Source: Micromonospora sp. NBC_01813
GTDB lineage: Bacteria; Actinomycetota; Actinomycetes; Mycobacteriales; Micromonosporaceae
Reading direction: 5' to 3'
NCBI RefSeq assembly: GCF_035917335.1
Contig: NZ_CP109067.1
Coordinates: 5,145,001 to 5,209,000, forward strand
DNA length: 64,000 nt
Shown: positions 50,286 through 60,202 of the stretch, one piece after another
Layout of the letters: every line of letters starts with the position of its first letter
Position numbering within the stretch: position 1 is the first letter of the stretch
Position numbers and translations under genes: made by a program
The notes under the pieces: generated by a model
What the model saw: the letters and a program-made list of their open reading frames with translations, nothing else
Databases searched by the model: none
Told to the model about the DNA's origin: nothing

Positions 50286-51458
50286 CTACAGAATTTCCAC
50301 GACAGTGGCGTTGGCCATCCCGCCGCCCTCGCACATCGTCTGCAACCCGTACCGGATGCCGTTGGACCGCATGTGGTGCAGCATCGTCGTCATGATCCGG
50401 GCGCCGCTGGCGCCGAGCGGATGGCCGAGTGCGATCGCGCCGCCGCGCGGATTCAACCGGGCCGGATCGGCACCGGTCTCGGCCAACCAGGCCAACGGTA
50501 CGGGCGCGAACGCCTCATTGACCTCATACACCCCGATGTCGGCCAGACTCAACCCGGCGCGTCGCAGCGCCTTGGCGGTCGCCGGGATCGGCGCGGTCAG
50601 CATCATCACCGGGTCATCCCCGACGACCACCGCGGTGTGCACCCGGGCAAGCGGTCGTACGCCGTGCGCCTGGGCCCACTCGGAGGTGGTGACGGCCAGC
50701 GCCGCCGCCCCGTCGGAGATCTGCGAAGCCGACCCGGCGGTCACCACCCCGTCGGCGCGGAACGGGGTCGCCAACTCGCCGAGCTTCGCCAGCGACGTCT
50801 CCCGGCGGATCCCTTCGTCGGCTCCGAACTTGTCGCTGCCAGCCACCGGCACCGGGGCGATCTCGGCGTCGAACTCGCCGGCGTCCTGGGCCGTTGCCGC
50901 CCGCTGGTGGCTGGTCAACGCGAACTCGTCGAGGGTGCCACGCGACAGACCCCACCGGGCGGCGATCAGCTCGGCGCCGACACCCTGGTTGAACGGCACC
51001 GGATCATCCGGGTTGGTGCCGTCGACCCCACGGTAACGGTCCCGGACCTGCTCGCCGAAGGGCCGGCCGTCGCCGGTGCTGGCACCCATCGGCACCCGGG
51101 TCATCGACTCGACGCCGCCGGCCACGACCAGGTCGGCCTGCCCGGAGATCACCGACGCGGCGGCGAAGTGCAGCGCCTGCTGGCTGGATCCGCACTGCCG
51201 GTCGATCGTGGTCCCGGGCACCGACTCGGGCCATCCGGCGGCGAGAACGGCGTGGCGGCCGATGTTCCAGCTCTGGTCACCGACCTGGAAGACGCAGCCC
51301 CAGACGACGTCGTCGACGTCGGCCGGGTCGAGGCCGGTCCGTTCGGCGAGTGCCCGCAGCACGTGGCTGGACAACTCGACCGGATGCACCGACGCCAGTG
51401 TGCCCTTGCGCCGACCGATCGGGGTCCGGACCGCTCCGACGATGACCGCGTCCCTCAT
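50286..51458 (-). CDS. Acetyl-CoA acetyltransferase (thiolase)
   Basis: A 390-residue thiolase. The nucleophilic cysteine is in DRQCGSSQQALHFAA (about residue 87), NEAFAPVPLAW and GGAIALGHPLGASGARI hold the catalytic histidines, and CEGGGMANA has the second cysteine. It cleaves 3-ketoacyl-CoA or condenses two acetyl-CoA. GGGGAGTAGGC precedes ATG 51456-51458. It stands alone, with no partner dehydrogenase next to it, so a degradative or biosynthetic role cannot be distinguished. Confidence 0.95.
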   Translation of the reverse strand: MRDAVIVGAVRTPIGRRKGTLASVHPVELSSHVLRALAERTGLDPADVDDVVWGCVFQVGDQSWNIGRHAVLAAGWPESVPGTTIDRQCGSSQQALHFAAASVISGQADLVVAGGVESMTRVPMGASTGDGRPFGEQVRDRYRGVDGTNPDDPVPFNQGVGAELIAARWGLSRGTLDEFALTSHQRAATAQDAGEFDAEIAPVPVAGSDKFGADEGIRRETSLAKLGELATPFRADGVVTAGSASQISDGAAALAVTTSEWAQAHGVRPLARVHTAVVVGDDPVMMLTAPIPATAKALRRAGLSLADIGVYEVNEAFAPVPLAWLAETGADPARLNPRGGAIALGHPLGASGARIMTTMLHHMRSNGIRYGLQTMCEGGGMANATVVEIL

Positions 51459-51526
51459 GCCTACTCCCCGGTAACTTGATTTCCTGAATCCTACGCCGAA
51501 GCCCGTGCCGCTGGCATCCTTGACCT

Positions 51527-52027
51527 GTGCGCGCCGAAGCAGACGACCAACCGCATCCCGATCCACCGTCGGATCCCGATCCGCACCCAGATCCCGATCC
51601 GCCGGCCGCCGACCTCAGCTGGCGGGTCCCCCGGAAGCTGCCGGTCACGAAGATCATCGGGGCTTCGACGGTCCTGGCGGCAGGGCTGCTACTCGCCGAC
51701 GGCGACCAGGTCCGACTGGCGCTCGCCATCGGGACCGCCGCGTGCGTGACCGGGTGGGCGCTGCGCGACCTGCTGGTACCCGTGCGGCTCACCGCCGGCC
51801 CGGACGGGATCACGGTCGTCGCCGGGTTCGCCGGTCGACGCCGACTCGGCTGGGGACAGATCGAGGCGATCACCGTCGACCGGCGCGGCCACCGGGGCGT
51901 ACGCACCGAACTGTTGGAGATCGACGCAGGCGAGTCGCTGCACCTGCTCGGCCGGGGCGACCTCGGCACCGACCCGGAGGAGGTGGCCGCGGCACTGCGC
52001 GCCCTGCGCTCGCGCGACGAACCGTGA
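51527..52027 (+). CDS. Two-helix membrane protein with PH-like domain
   Basis: A 166-residue protein. Residues 7-28 are DPxP repeats (PDPHPDPDPP) encoded by near-repeats of GATCCCGATCCG. Two hydrophobic segments span about 41-58 and 64-82. The rest, VRLTAGPDGITVVAGFAG with RRRLGWGQIEAITVDRRG, is a typical actinobacterial PH-domain (bPH6-like) fold. The GTG start at 51527 is the first in the frame. It is convergent with the rhomboid gene, 32 bases away. Its role is unknown. Confidence 0.82.
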   Translation: MRAEADDQPHPDPPSDPDPHPDPDPPAADLSWRVPRKLPVTKIIGASTVLAAGLLLADGDQVRLALAIGTAACVTGWALRDLLVPVRLTAGPDGITVVAGFAGRRRLGWGQIEAITVDRRGHRGVRTELLEIDAGESLHLLGRGDLGTDPEEVAAALRALRSRDEP

Positions 52028-52059
52028 CAGGCACCCTGCGCTCGCGCGGCGGCCCGTGA

Positions 52060-52998
52060 TCAGGTCGCGTTGGCCAGCGCCATCCGGGCGACCGTGAGCA
52101 GGACCAGGAACAACAGCACCGCGCCGGTGCCGACCGCCTGCACCACCGTACGGTTGGTCCGGGGGGCGTAGGCCAGGATCACCCCGACCAACGCACCGGT
52201 GATCAGCCCGCCGAGGTGCCCGGCGATCGACAGGCTGGACACGGTGAAGGTCAGGACCAGGTTGATCACCAGGATGCCGATGACCGCCGAAGTGTCCCGC
52301 TTCAGCCGGCGCAACACGATGAAGAAGCCGGCGAACAAGCCGAACACGGCGGTGGACGCACCGGCGGACAATGCCCCCGGGTCGACCAGGTAGGCCGCCA
52401 CGTTGCCGCCGAACCCGGCGACCAGGTACAGCGCCAGGAACCGGGCCGGCCCGAGCACCGATTCCAGGTTGCGGCCGAGCACCCACAACGCCCACATGTT
52501 GAACGCCAGGTGCAGCAGGCCGTAGTGGATGAACATCGCGGTGATCAGGCGGTAGACGCCGCCGCCGTCGATCCCGATGAAGACGTCGCCGTACATCGGC
52601 AGCGCGCCGAGCAGCACGTCGCCGTTCGAGCGCACCGTGACGTCCGGGCCGATCACGCCACCGAAGGCGTGCAGGGTCCCAGCGGCCGAGAACAGGCCGG
52701 CACCGAGCAGCGAACCACCACCGGAGATCGCCAGACCGATCAGCGCGAACGCCGCGTTGATGCCGATCAGCGCCTTGGTGACGTAACCCTGCTGGCCGGC
52801 GGCACTGCCACCGAAGGCAGTGCGCGCCGACCGCTGGGTCCGTCGCCCCTCGGCGACGCACTCCGGGCACTGGTGCCCGACCGCGGCTTCCTGCATGCAG
52901 TCGGGACAGATCGGCCGCTCACATCGGGCGCACCGGACCCAGGTCTCCCGGGACGTGTGCCGGTAGCAGACCGGCACGGCCGGGGCTGGATCACTCAT
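52060..52998 (-). CDS. Rhomboid family intramembrane serine protease
   Basis: A 312-residue membrane protease. Residues 11-50 are a cytoplasmic B-box-like zinc finger with CYRH, CARCERPICPDCM and CPECV. Six or seven helices follow; the first ones flank the rhomboid HYGLLHLAFNMWALWVLG loop. The catalytic serine is in GASTAVFG and the histidine in SIAGHLGGLITGA. Actinobacterial rhomboids with this zinc finger are common; substrates are unknown. GAGGTGG precedes ATG 52996-52998. The gene is next to, but reads away from, the cyclophilin gene order on the same strand. Confidence 0.94.
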   Translation of the reverse strand: MSDPAPAVPVCYRHTSRETWVRCARCERPICPDCMQEAAVGHQCPECVAEGRRTQRSARTAFGGSAAGQQGYVTKALIGINAAFALIGLAISGGGSLLGAGLFSAAGTLHAFGGVIGPDVTVRSNGDVLLGALPMYGDVFIGIDGGGVYRLITAMFIHYGLLHLAFNMWALWVLGRNLESVLGPARFLALYLVAGFGGNVAAYLVDPGALSAGASTAVFGLFAGFFIVLRRLKRDTSAVIGILVINLVLTFTVSSLSIAGHLGGLITGALVGVILAYAPRTNRTVVQAVGTGAVLLFLVLLTVARMALANAT

Positions 52999-53146
52999 CG
53001 TGCCACCTCACTGCGCCGATCTCGGCGGTCGGTGCGGGTACTTGACCGCCAAGATTACCCGGCGCGGACCCCGTCCGCCGCCTCAAGATCCACTAGCCGT
53101 ACGCGACGGCGGTGGCCGGACGACGGGCCGAGGATCCGACCGAGGT

Positions 53147-53674
<528 letters not shown>

Positions 53675-53794
53675 GGGTACTCCTCAGTTGTTGGTCAGTT
53701 CCATGCGGATCCTCCCATGTGCCCGATCCGGTCACACGGAGGCACCCGAAGGTGGAGGATGACGGCGTAACGACGGCACAGGAGGTAGGCAACG

Positions 53795-54469
53795 GTGTTG
53801 AGGATCTCCAGGCGCGCCAGGCGACGGGAACTCGTCCGGGCGGAGCTCGGCGAGGGTCTAGATCATTTCATGCAGGCAGCGACGCATGCGGCCGGGGGCG
53901 TGGGGGCCACCGTCGGGCCTCGGCTGCACGCCGCACGCGAGGCGGTGGCGCCCACGGCCGACCGGATGCGTGACTCCGCGTCACAGGGCGTGACGTGGAC
54001 CATGGCCACGCTGGCACCCATCGCGGTGGCGGCCGCCGACGGTGCCCGCCAGGCCGGCCGGGCAACCAGGAAGGCGAAGGCGCAGAACATGAAGACAGCG
54101 AAACGAACCGGCCTCAAGGCGATGGCCGCGTCGAAGGCCACCGGCCGGACCAAGGCCATGAAGGCCAAGTCGATGGGGAGCAGGCTCACCGCGACCGGGC
54201 GCAAGAGCAGCGACCGCCGCCGTTGGCCGGTCGTCGTCGGGGTGCTCGCGGTCGGTGCGGCGATCGGCACCATCGCGGTACGCCGTCGACGTGCCGCCCA
54301 GTGGGAGGAGTACGACCCGGGGCAGGCACTGGACTCGATGCGGGCCGCAACCAACGCGACCCACGAATCCGGCGCGCCGAAGTCGACCAGCGGCGGCAAG
54401 CCGCACGGCGACCCGATCGCCCCGATGGACAGCGACCCCGCCGCCGCCCGCAACGGAGGACGCGGCTGA
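53795..54469 (+). CDS. DUF5324-like membrane-tail protein
   Basis: A 224-residue protein. The N-terminus is basic, then an Ala-rich helical region with ATVGPRLHAAREAVAP and TWTMATLAPIAVAAADGARQ, a strongly basic lysine-rich stretch (about 90-140), one hydrophobic helix (about 145-165), then RRRRAAQWEEYDPGQAL and a flexible tail. This resembles the actinobacterial DUF5324 family. GGAGG lies eight bases before GTG 53795. It ends in a perfect hairpin terminator shared with corA. Confidence 0.72.
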   Translation: MLRISRRARRRELVRAELGEGLDHFMQAATHAAGGVGATVGPRLHAAREAVAPTADRMRDSASQGVTWTMATLAPIAVAAADGARQAGRATRKAKAQNMKTAKRTGLKAMAASKATGRTKAMKAKSMGSRLTATGRKSSDRRRWPVVVGVLAVGAAIGTIAVRRRRAAQWEEYDPGQALDSMRAATNATHESGAPKSTSGGKPHGDPIAPMDSDPAAARNGGRG

Positions 54470-54496
54470 CCAGCACCGGCGCAGCAGTCGTCCCGC

Positions 54497-54542
54497 AACG
54501 TCGGATCGCCGTGGCAGGTTCCTGCCACGGCGATCCGACGTT
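54497..54542. terminator. Bidirectional terminator hairpin
   Basis: Two perfectly complementary 22-base arms (54497-54518 and 54521-54542) are separated by TT. The structure begins 28 bases after the DUF5324-like stop and directly abuts the corA stop codon (54543-54545). It should end transcription from both sides. Confidence 0.9.
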
Positions 54543-55694
54543 TCAGAGCCAACCGTTGCGCCGGAACGAGCGGTAGAGCACCAGCGAGATACTCAACATC
54601 AACGCCAGCACGATCGGGTATCCGAACTTCCACTCGGTCTCCGGCATGAAGTCGAAGTTCATGCCGTAGATGCCGGCCAGCGCGGTCCACACCGCCGCGA
54701 TCGCCGCCCACGCCGCGATCTTGCGCATGTCGTTGTTCTGCGCCACCGTCACCTGCGCCAGCCGCGCCTGCAGGATCGAGTTGAGCAGGTCGTCGTAGGC
54801 GTTGACCTGCTCGACCACCCGGCTCAGGTGGTCCTGCACGTCGCGGAAGTAGCGGCGGATCTCGGCCGGGACATCCTCGTTGATCTCGGCGGTGAGCGTC
54901 ATCAGCGGTCGCTGCAACGGCGCGACGGTGCGTTTGAACTCCACCAGTTCCCGCTTCAGCTGGTAGATCTCCTGCACCTTGTCGCTGGCATCCGGGGAGA
55001 ACACGTCCGCCTCGACGGTGTTCAGGTCGGTCTCGACCCGGTCGACCACCTCCAGGTAGAGGTCCACCACCCGGTCGGTCACCGCGTACGCCACCGCCCA
55101 CGGCCCCTGCGTCATCAGGTCCCGGTTGCGCTCCAGGTCGGCCCGGACCGGGGCCAGCCGGCAGGCGTCACCATGCCGGACGCTGATCACGAAGCCCTGC
55201 CCGATGAACAGCATCACCTGGCCGGTCTCCACCACGTCCGAGTCGCTGGTCAGCTTCTCGTGGTCGACGTAGCGGGCGGTGCGCAGCACCAGGAAGTTGA
55301 CCGTGCCGAACTGCTCCAACTTCGGTCGCTGCTCCGCCTTGACCGCATCCTCCACGGCCAGTTCGTGCAGCCCGTACGTGTCGGCGATGCCGGCCATCTC
55401 GGCCAGGCTCGGCTCGTGCAACCCCAACCAGACGAACGCGTTGGTCTCCCGCCGGGCAGTGGCCAACGCCTCCGGATGCTGCCAGGAACCCGGCTGCCGC
55501 ACGCCGTCGACGTAGAGGGCGCAGTCGACGATCCCACTGCGCTCCTCGGCCGGCGGCGGCTCAGCCACCGGCGTACCGTCGGTGGAGTTGAGCATTCGGC
55601 TGACCGCGCGCACCGGTGCCGTCCAGGCCCGCGACAGCGCCCGGCTGCTACCGCCGTCCGGCCACCGCTGCTGCGCACGATCCTGATCCGCCAT
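54543..55694 (-). CDS. corA: Magnesium/cobalt transporter CorA
   Basis: A 383-residue CorA channel. The long N-terminal cytoplasmic part contains LHEPSLAEMAGIADTYGLHE and VEDAVKAEQRPKLEQ, typical of CorA. Near the C-terminus comes the helix with YGMNFDFMPE, the GMN selectivity motif, followed by a second helix and a basic tail. It forms a pentameric Mg2+/Co2+ uptake channel. The start at ATG 55692-55694 has GGGAG upstream, and an upstream frame to 55805 adds only unlikely sequence. It ends at the bidirectional hairpin. Confidence 0.95.
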   Translation of the reverse strand: MADQDRAQQRWPDGGSSRALSRAWTAPVRAVSRMLNSTDGTPVAEPPPAEERSGIVDCALYVDGVRQPGSWQHPEALATARRETNAFVWLGLHEPSLAEMAGIADTYGLHELAVEDAVKAEQRPKLEQFGTVNFLVLRTARYVDHEKLTSDSDVVETGQVMLFIGQGFVISVRHGDACRLAPVRADLERNRDLMTQGPWAVAYAVTDRVVDLYLEVVDRVETDLNTVEADVFSPDASDKVQEIYQLKRELVEFKRTVAPLQRPLMTLTAEINEDVPAEIRRYFRDVQDHLSRVVEQVNAYDDLLNSILQARLAQVTVAQNNDMRKIAAWAAIAAVWTALAGIYGMNFDFMPETEWKFGYPIVLALMLSISLVLYRSFRRNGWL

Positions 55695-55815
55695 CCGCCC
55701 GTCTCCCTTCCGGCAACCGCGCCCCGCAACCGCCCCAGAACAGGAAACCACCACACGACAAGCCCCCGGCACCAGTTCGCCCAGCACCGGGAGCGTGATC
55801 GGCAACGCCGGCCGG

Positions 55816-56913
55816 CTACGCCTCGCGTACCTCGTCGACCGCCTCGGCCAACCGGCGTACGCCTTCGTCGATCTGATCCACCGTCACCGCCGAGTAGGCC
55901 AGCCGCAGTGCGTGCTCGCCCCCGTCGAGCAGGAAGTCACTGCCCTTGACCACGGCGACGCCGCGCTGCGCGGCCGCCGGGACCAGGGCGTCGACCGACA
56001 CGTCGTCCGGCAGATCCACCCAGAGGAAGTAGCCGCCGTCCGGCTCGGTGAACCGTACGCCCGGGATGTGCTTGCGCAGCGACTCGGCCAGCACCTGGGC
56101 GCGCTCGGCCAGCGCGGTGCGCACCGTGGCGATCGACCGGTCCAGGTCGCCGGAGACGCAGAACTGGTGCACGATCGCCTGCGCCACCATGCCCGGTGAG
56201 ATGTACAGGTTGGTGGCCCGCCCGGCGATCTGCTTGATCAACCCGGCCTCGCCGACCAGGTAGCCGACCCGTACCCCGGGGCAGACGGTCTTGGTGAAGC
56301 TGGAGGCGTGCACCACCACCCCGTTGGTGTCCAGCGAGAGCATCGACGGCAGCGCCTCGCCCCGGAACCGGATGTCGGCGTACGGGTCGTCCTCGAAGAT
56401 GGTGAAGCCGAACTCGACGGCCAGCTCCAGCAACGCCTGCCGCTTCGCCAACGACAGGGTCACCCCGGCCGGGTTCTGGTAGTTGGGGATGACGTGCGCC
56501 AGCCGCGGCCGGACCCCGGACTCCAGCAGCTTGCGCAGCTCGTCGACGTCCAGCCCGTCCGGCTGGATCGTGACTGGGTGCACCTGCGCGCCGAGCTGGC
56601 GCAGGTTCAGCAGCGTACGGTCGTAGGTCGGCCGCTCCACGACCACCGCGTCGCCCGGCTTGACCAGGTGGTCGAAGAGGAACGCGTCGGCCTGCAACGA
56701 GCCGTTGGTGACCAGGACCTGCTCCGGCGTGACCCCGTGCTTGTCGGCGATCCAGCGGCGCAGCGGCAGGTAACCGACGGACGTGCCGTACGCGGTCACC
56801 CCGGCCGGGTCGGCGTCGAAGGCACGGACGGCGGCCGCCTTGAGACCGTCGATGTCGACGATGTCCAGCGACGGCGCCCCACGGGCGAAGGAGATCAACT
56901 GCTCGGCGCTCAT
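55816..56913 (-). CDS. PLP-dependent aminotransferase (class I/II)
   Basis: A 365-residue class I/II aminotransferase of the LysN/AAT group. Asn in PNYQNPAGVTL, Asp/Tyr in EDDPYADIRF, the PLP lysine in SSFTKTVCPGVRVGY and an Arg near the end are all visible. It probably transaminates an amino acid such as 2-aminoadipate or an aromatic acid. TACGCT (56921-56926, minus strand) ends seven bases before ATG 56911-56913, so the message is likely leaderless. It stands next to the Nudix gene in divergent orientation. Confidence 0.93.
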   Translation of the reverse strand: MSAEQLISFARGAPSLDIVDIDGLKAAAVRAFDADPAGVTAYGTSVGYLPLRRWIADKHGVTPEQVLVTNGSLQADAFLFDHLVKPGDAVVVERPTYDRTLLNLRQLGAQVHPVTIQPDGLDVDELRKLLESGVRPRLAHVIPNYQNPAGVTLSLAKRQALLELAVEFGFTIFEDDPYADIRFRGEALPSMLSLDTNGVVVHASSFTKTVCPGVRVGYLVGEAGLIKQIAGRATNLYISPGMVAQAIVHQFCVSGDLDRSIATVRTALAERAQVLAESLRKHIPGVRFTEPDGGYFLWVDLPDDVSVDALVPAAAQRGVAVVKGSDFLLDGGEHALRLAYSAVTVDQIDEGVRRLAEAVDEVREA

Positions 56914-57080
56914 GGGTGCCAGCGTACGACTTGCTCCGCCGATTCCCGCCGGCTGGTGTGGCAGCCCACGGTGCCAAACCTCCCGGACAGGCACGGTCCG
57001 GACATCACGCACGGGTTCCGCTCCGGTCCACCCAAGCTTGTCCTGGTTCTCCCCCGGGGCCGCTCGCTACTGTCACAGGC

Positions 57081-57557
57081 GTGTCCGTCCCACCCCCCGG
57101 CCGCGACGCGCCCAGCGATCCGCTGCGGTGCGTCGGCGCGCTGATCGTCGACGACGACGGACGAATCTTCTTCCAGCTCCGGTCGCCGCACCGGCGGCTC
57201 TTCCCGAACACCTGGGACGTCGCCGGCGGCCACGTCGAACCGGGCGAAACCCTGATCGAAGCCCTGCACCGCGAGGTGCACGAAGAAACCGGATGGACCG
57301 TCTCCCACGTCCTCACCGAGGTCGGCGAATACTCCTACGTCGGCGACGACGGCATCGCCCGGGTGGAGACCGAATACCTGGTACGGGTGGACGGTGATCT
57401 GGCCCGCCCGCAGTTGGAAGCCGGTAAACACACCGAGTTCCGTTGGCTCACCGCGGCCGACCTCGACGTGCTGGACGAATCGCGCGACGTCAACGACGGG
57501 TTGATCCGCCAGATCGCCGAAGACGGCTTCGCCGTGCTGCGCACCCTGGGCCTGTGA
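57081..57557 (+). CDS. NUDIX hydrolase
   Basis: A 158-residue Nudix protein. The Nudix box is complete: GGHVEPGETLIEALHREVHE then ETGW, with the catalytic glutamates in the REVHEE core. It hydrolyses a nucleoside diphosphate linked to another group, substrate unknown. TACTGT (57068-57073) ends seven bases before GTG 57081, so it is probably leaderless. Its stop overlaps the next gene's GTG start. Confidence 0.93.
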   Translation: MSVPPPGRDAPSDPLRCVGALIVDDDGRIFFQLRSPHRRLFPNTWDVAGGHVEPGETLIEALHREVHEETGWTVSHVLTEVGEYSYVGDDGIARVETEYLVRVDGDLARPQLEAGKHTEFRWLTAADLDVLDESRDVNDGLIRQIAEDGFAVLRTLGL

Positions 57558-58348
57558 GCGCCGGGCCTGTGAGCGCCACCGACCAGCTGTGGCTGCCCGG
57601 CCATCGGTGCGCCGCGTTGACCGCCCCGGCCGTCGACCGGGTGTACCGCGCCGCGATGGCCGCCACCGCTGCCGCCGCCGGCACCGAACTGCGGCAGCGG
57701 TACGGCGGGCCGGCCGCCATCGGTTTCCTCGTCGACCTGCGCACCCGGCTGGCCGCCCCCGGTGGGATGGTCGACGCGGCCGGCTTCGCCGCCGTCACCC
57801 GCTACCAGGATCCGGCGAGCTGCCAGCGGGTGCTCGACAAGCAGGTCGCGTACGGCATGGTGGTGCGCCACCCGGACGGCACGCTGCGGGCCACCGAACG
57901 CGGTGCCGCTTTCCTCACCGACCTGTACGCGCTGCACGCCGAGGTCACCGCGCAGATCTGGGGCTCCGAGCACACCGGCCGGCTGGCCCGGCTGGTCGAA
58001 CTCACCGGTCGGCTGCTGGCCGCCGCCCGCACCGGCCAGGCGGGTGACCCGACTGAAGGAGCCGGCGCCTTCGGTGCCGTCGCCCCGCCGTACGAGCCGG
58101 AAGGCACCCCGGTCGGCGTGCTCCTGCTGAACCGGCTCGGGGTGCTGCGCTACCACCGGGCCGATGCGCACGCCGCCGCCTGGACCGCCGCCGGGCACAC
58201 CGCCCGCAGCATCGTCGACCTGCCGCCCGGCCCGGCCCGGCTGGCGATCGAGCAGGAAACCGACCGCCGGGCAGCCGGGCCCTACCAGGGCCTGGACCCG
58301 GAGCAGCGGGTCACCCTGCTCGCCGACCTGGCCGCGCTTCCCGGTTGA
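57554..58348 (+). CDS. Unknown protein coupled to the Nudix gene
   Basis: A 264-residue protein with no clear family. GTG 57554 overlaps the Nudix stop as GTGA; GTG 57569 is an alternative start because the sequence GTGAGCGCC occurs twice. The protein is Ala-rich and mixed helical; VTRYQDPASCQRVLDKQVAY and MVVRHPDGTLRATERGAAFL look like a winged helix-turn-helix (MarR-like) unit. The remainder resembles a ligand domain. It is therefore possibly a DNA-binding protein working with the Nudix hydrolase. Confidence 0.65.
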   Translation: MSAGPVSATDQLWLPGHRCAALTAPAVDRVYRAAMAATAAAAGTELRQRYGGPAAIGFLVDLRTRLAAPGGMVDAAGFAAVTRYQDPASCQRVLDKQVAYGMVVRHPDGTLRATERGAAFLTDLYALHAEVTAQIWGSEHTGRLARLVELTGRLLAAARTGQAGDPTEGAGAFGAVAPPYEPEGTPVGVLLLNRLGVLRYHRADAHAAAWTAAGHTARSIVDLPPGPARLAIEQETDRRAAGPYQGLDPEQRVTLLADLAALPG

Positions 58349-58402
58349 ACCGCTATCCTCCACCGGTACTCAAACCCCACCCCTCAACAGGAGGACCGCC
58401 TG

Positions 58403-59134
58403 ATGATCGGTCTCGTGCTCGCCGCCGGAGCGGGACGGCGGCTAAGGCCGTACACAGACACCCTGCCCAAGGCGCTGGTGCCGGTGGACGGGGAGACCAC
58501 CATCCTGGACATCGGGCTGCGTAACCTCGCCGCCGCCGGGCTCCCCGACGTCGTCGTGGTGGTCGGCTACGCCGCCGACGCGGTACGCAGCCGGCAGGCC
58601 GATCTGGAAGCCCGCCACGGCGTCCGGCTGACCCTGGTGCACAACGACCGCGCCGAGGAGTGGAACAACGCGTACTCGCTGTGGCTGGCCCGGGAGCACT
58701 TCGCCGCCGGCGCGCTGCTGGTCAACGGCGATACCGTGCACCCGGTCAGCGTCGAGCAGACGTTGCTCGCCGGCCGCGGGCCGAGCCTCCTGCTCGCCGT
58801 CGACGCGGTGAAGAAGCTCGCCGACGAGGAGATGAAGGTCGTCTTCGACGACGCCGGTCAGCTGAGCCGGATCACCAAGTTGATGGATCCGGCCGACGCG
58901 CACGGCGAGTACATCGGTGCCACCCTGATCGAGGCGTCCGCCGCCGCCGGGCTGGCCGAGGCGTTGGAAGCCGTCTGGCGGCGCGACCCCAACCTCTACT
59001 ACGAGGACGGCTACCAGGAGTACGCAGACCGTGGCGGCGAGGTACGTGGCGCCCCGATCGGCGACGTCTCCTGGGTCGAGGTCGACAACCACGACGACCT
59101 GACCAAGGCACGGGACATCGCATGCCACTACTAG
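58403..59134 (+). CDS. Nucleotidyltransferase of the phosphocholine cytidylyltransferase type
   Basis: A 243-residue sugar-nucleotide-transferase fold. LAAGAGRRLRPYTDTLPKAL is the nucleotide-binding signature, LLVNGDTVHPVS the metal-binding aspartate, and GEYIGATLIEASAAAGLAEA a later family segment. It resembles LicC-like CTP:phosphocholine cytidylyltransferases and IMPCT-type inositol cytidylyltransferases. It would activate a phosphorylated alcohol as a CDP compound. AGGAGG precedes ATG 58403. Its end overlaps the next gene by 13 bases. Confidence 0.87.
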   Translation: MIGLVLAAGAGRRLRPYTDTLPKALVPVDGETTILDIGLRNLAAAGLPDVVVVVGYAADAVRSRQADLEARHGVRLTLVHNDRAEEWNNAYSLWLAREHFAAGALLVNGDTVHPVSVEQTLLAGRGPSLLLAVDAVKKLADEEMKVVFDDAGQLSRITKLMDPADAHGEYIGATLIEASAAAGLAEALEAVWRRDPNLYYEDGYQEYADRGGEVRGAPIGDVSWVEVDNHDDLTKARDIACHY

Positions 59135-60189
59135 CCCGTACCGTCCACACCCCGCTCGCCATCGACGTACGTCGCGGCGCGGTCGCCGGTCTGGGCGCGT
59201 TGCTCGCCGACCGGCGGATCTCCGGCGGCGGCGAGGTCGCCGTCGTCGTCGGCCCCGGCCAGGGTGAGCGGATCGCCGAGCTGATCGCCCCCGGGCTGGG
59301 CCGCGCCGACGTGTTCACCGTCGTCGGCGGCACCCTGGACGGCGCCCACGAGCTGGGCGAGAAGCTGCGGCAGCGCTCCTACGACGCGGTGGTCGGCATC
59401 GGTGGCGGCAAGACCATCGACACCGCCAAGTACGCGGCGTCGCGGTACGCGATCCCGATGGTGAGCGTGGCGACCAGTCTGGCCAATGACGGGATCGCCT
59501 CCCCGGTGGCGTCGCTGGACCACGACGGCGGGCGCGGCTCGTACGGCGTACACATCCCGCTGGCGATCGTCGTCGACCTGGACTTCGTCGATGCTGGTCC
59601 GGACCGGCAGACCATGGCCGGCATCGGCGACGCGTTGAGCAACATCAGCGCGGTCGCCGACTGGGAGCTGGCGCACGCGGTACGCGGCGAGCCGATCGAC
59701 GGGCTCGCCGTGACGCTGGCCCGCACCGGCGCGGAGGCGCTGGTCAACCATCCGGGTGGGCTCGGTGACGACGCGTTCCTGACCACGCTCGCCGAGGCGC
59801 TGATCCTGGGTGGGATCGCGATGGCGGTGTGCGGGTCGAGCCGGCCGGCCAGCGGCGGCTGCCACGAGATCTCGCACGCCCTCGACCTGCTGCACCCGGG
59901 CACCGGATCACACGGCGAACAGGTCGGGCTCGGCGCACTGTTCTGCACCTACCTGCGCGGCGACCAGCCACGGTTCGCACAGCTGGCGGCGGCGCTGCGC
60001 CGGCACGGCCTGCCGGTGCGCCCCGCCGATCTGGGGCTCACCGACGACGACTTCGTCGCCGCCGTGGTGCACGCCCCGCACACCCGACCGGACCGCTTCA
60101 CCATTCTGGAACACCTCCGCCTCGATGCGGATGCCATCCGGGGGCGGCTGGCAGACTACCTCGATGCCGTCAGCGTCACTTCAAGGTGA
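59122..60189 (+). CDS. Glycerol-1-phosphate dehydrogenase-like (iron-containing ADH superfamily)
   Basis: A 355-residue dehydrogenase of the EgsA/AraM group. The NAD site is VVGIGGGKTIDTAKYAA (about residues 87-103); the metal residues lie in SLANDGIASPVASL (Asp), GGCHEISHALDLL and HGEQVGLGAL (histidines). Bacterial AraM and archaeal EgsA convert dihydroxyacetone phosphate to sn-glycerol-1-phosphate. The start at ATG 59122 overlaps the nucleotidyltransferase end by 13 bases. Together they suggest formation and CTP-activation of a G1P-like phosphate. Related enzymes act on other polyols, so the substrate is not certain. Confidence 0.85.
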   Translation: MPLLARTVHTPLAIDVRRGAVAGLGALLADRRISGGGEVAVVVGPGQGERIAELIAPGLGRADVFTVVGGTLDGAHELGEKLRQRSYDAVVGIGGGKTIDTAKYAASRYAIPMVSVATSLANDGIASPVASLDHDGGRGSYGVHIPLAIVVDLDFVDAGPDRQTMAGIGDALSNISAVADWELAHAVRGEPIDGLAVTLARTGAEALVNHPGGLGDDAFLTTLAEALILGGIAMAVCGSSRPASGGCHEISHALDLLHPGTGSHGEQVGLGALFCTYLRGDQPRFAQLAAALRRHGLPVRPADLGLTDDDFVAAVVHAPHTRPDRFTILEHLRLDADAIRGRLADYLDAVSVTSR

Positions 60190-60202
60190 ACAAACCGTTG
60201 CC

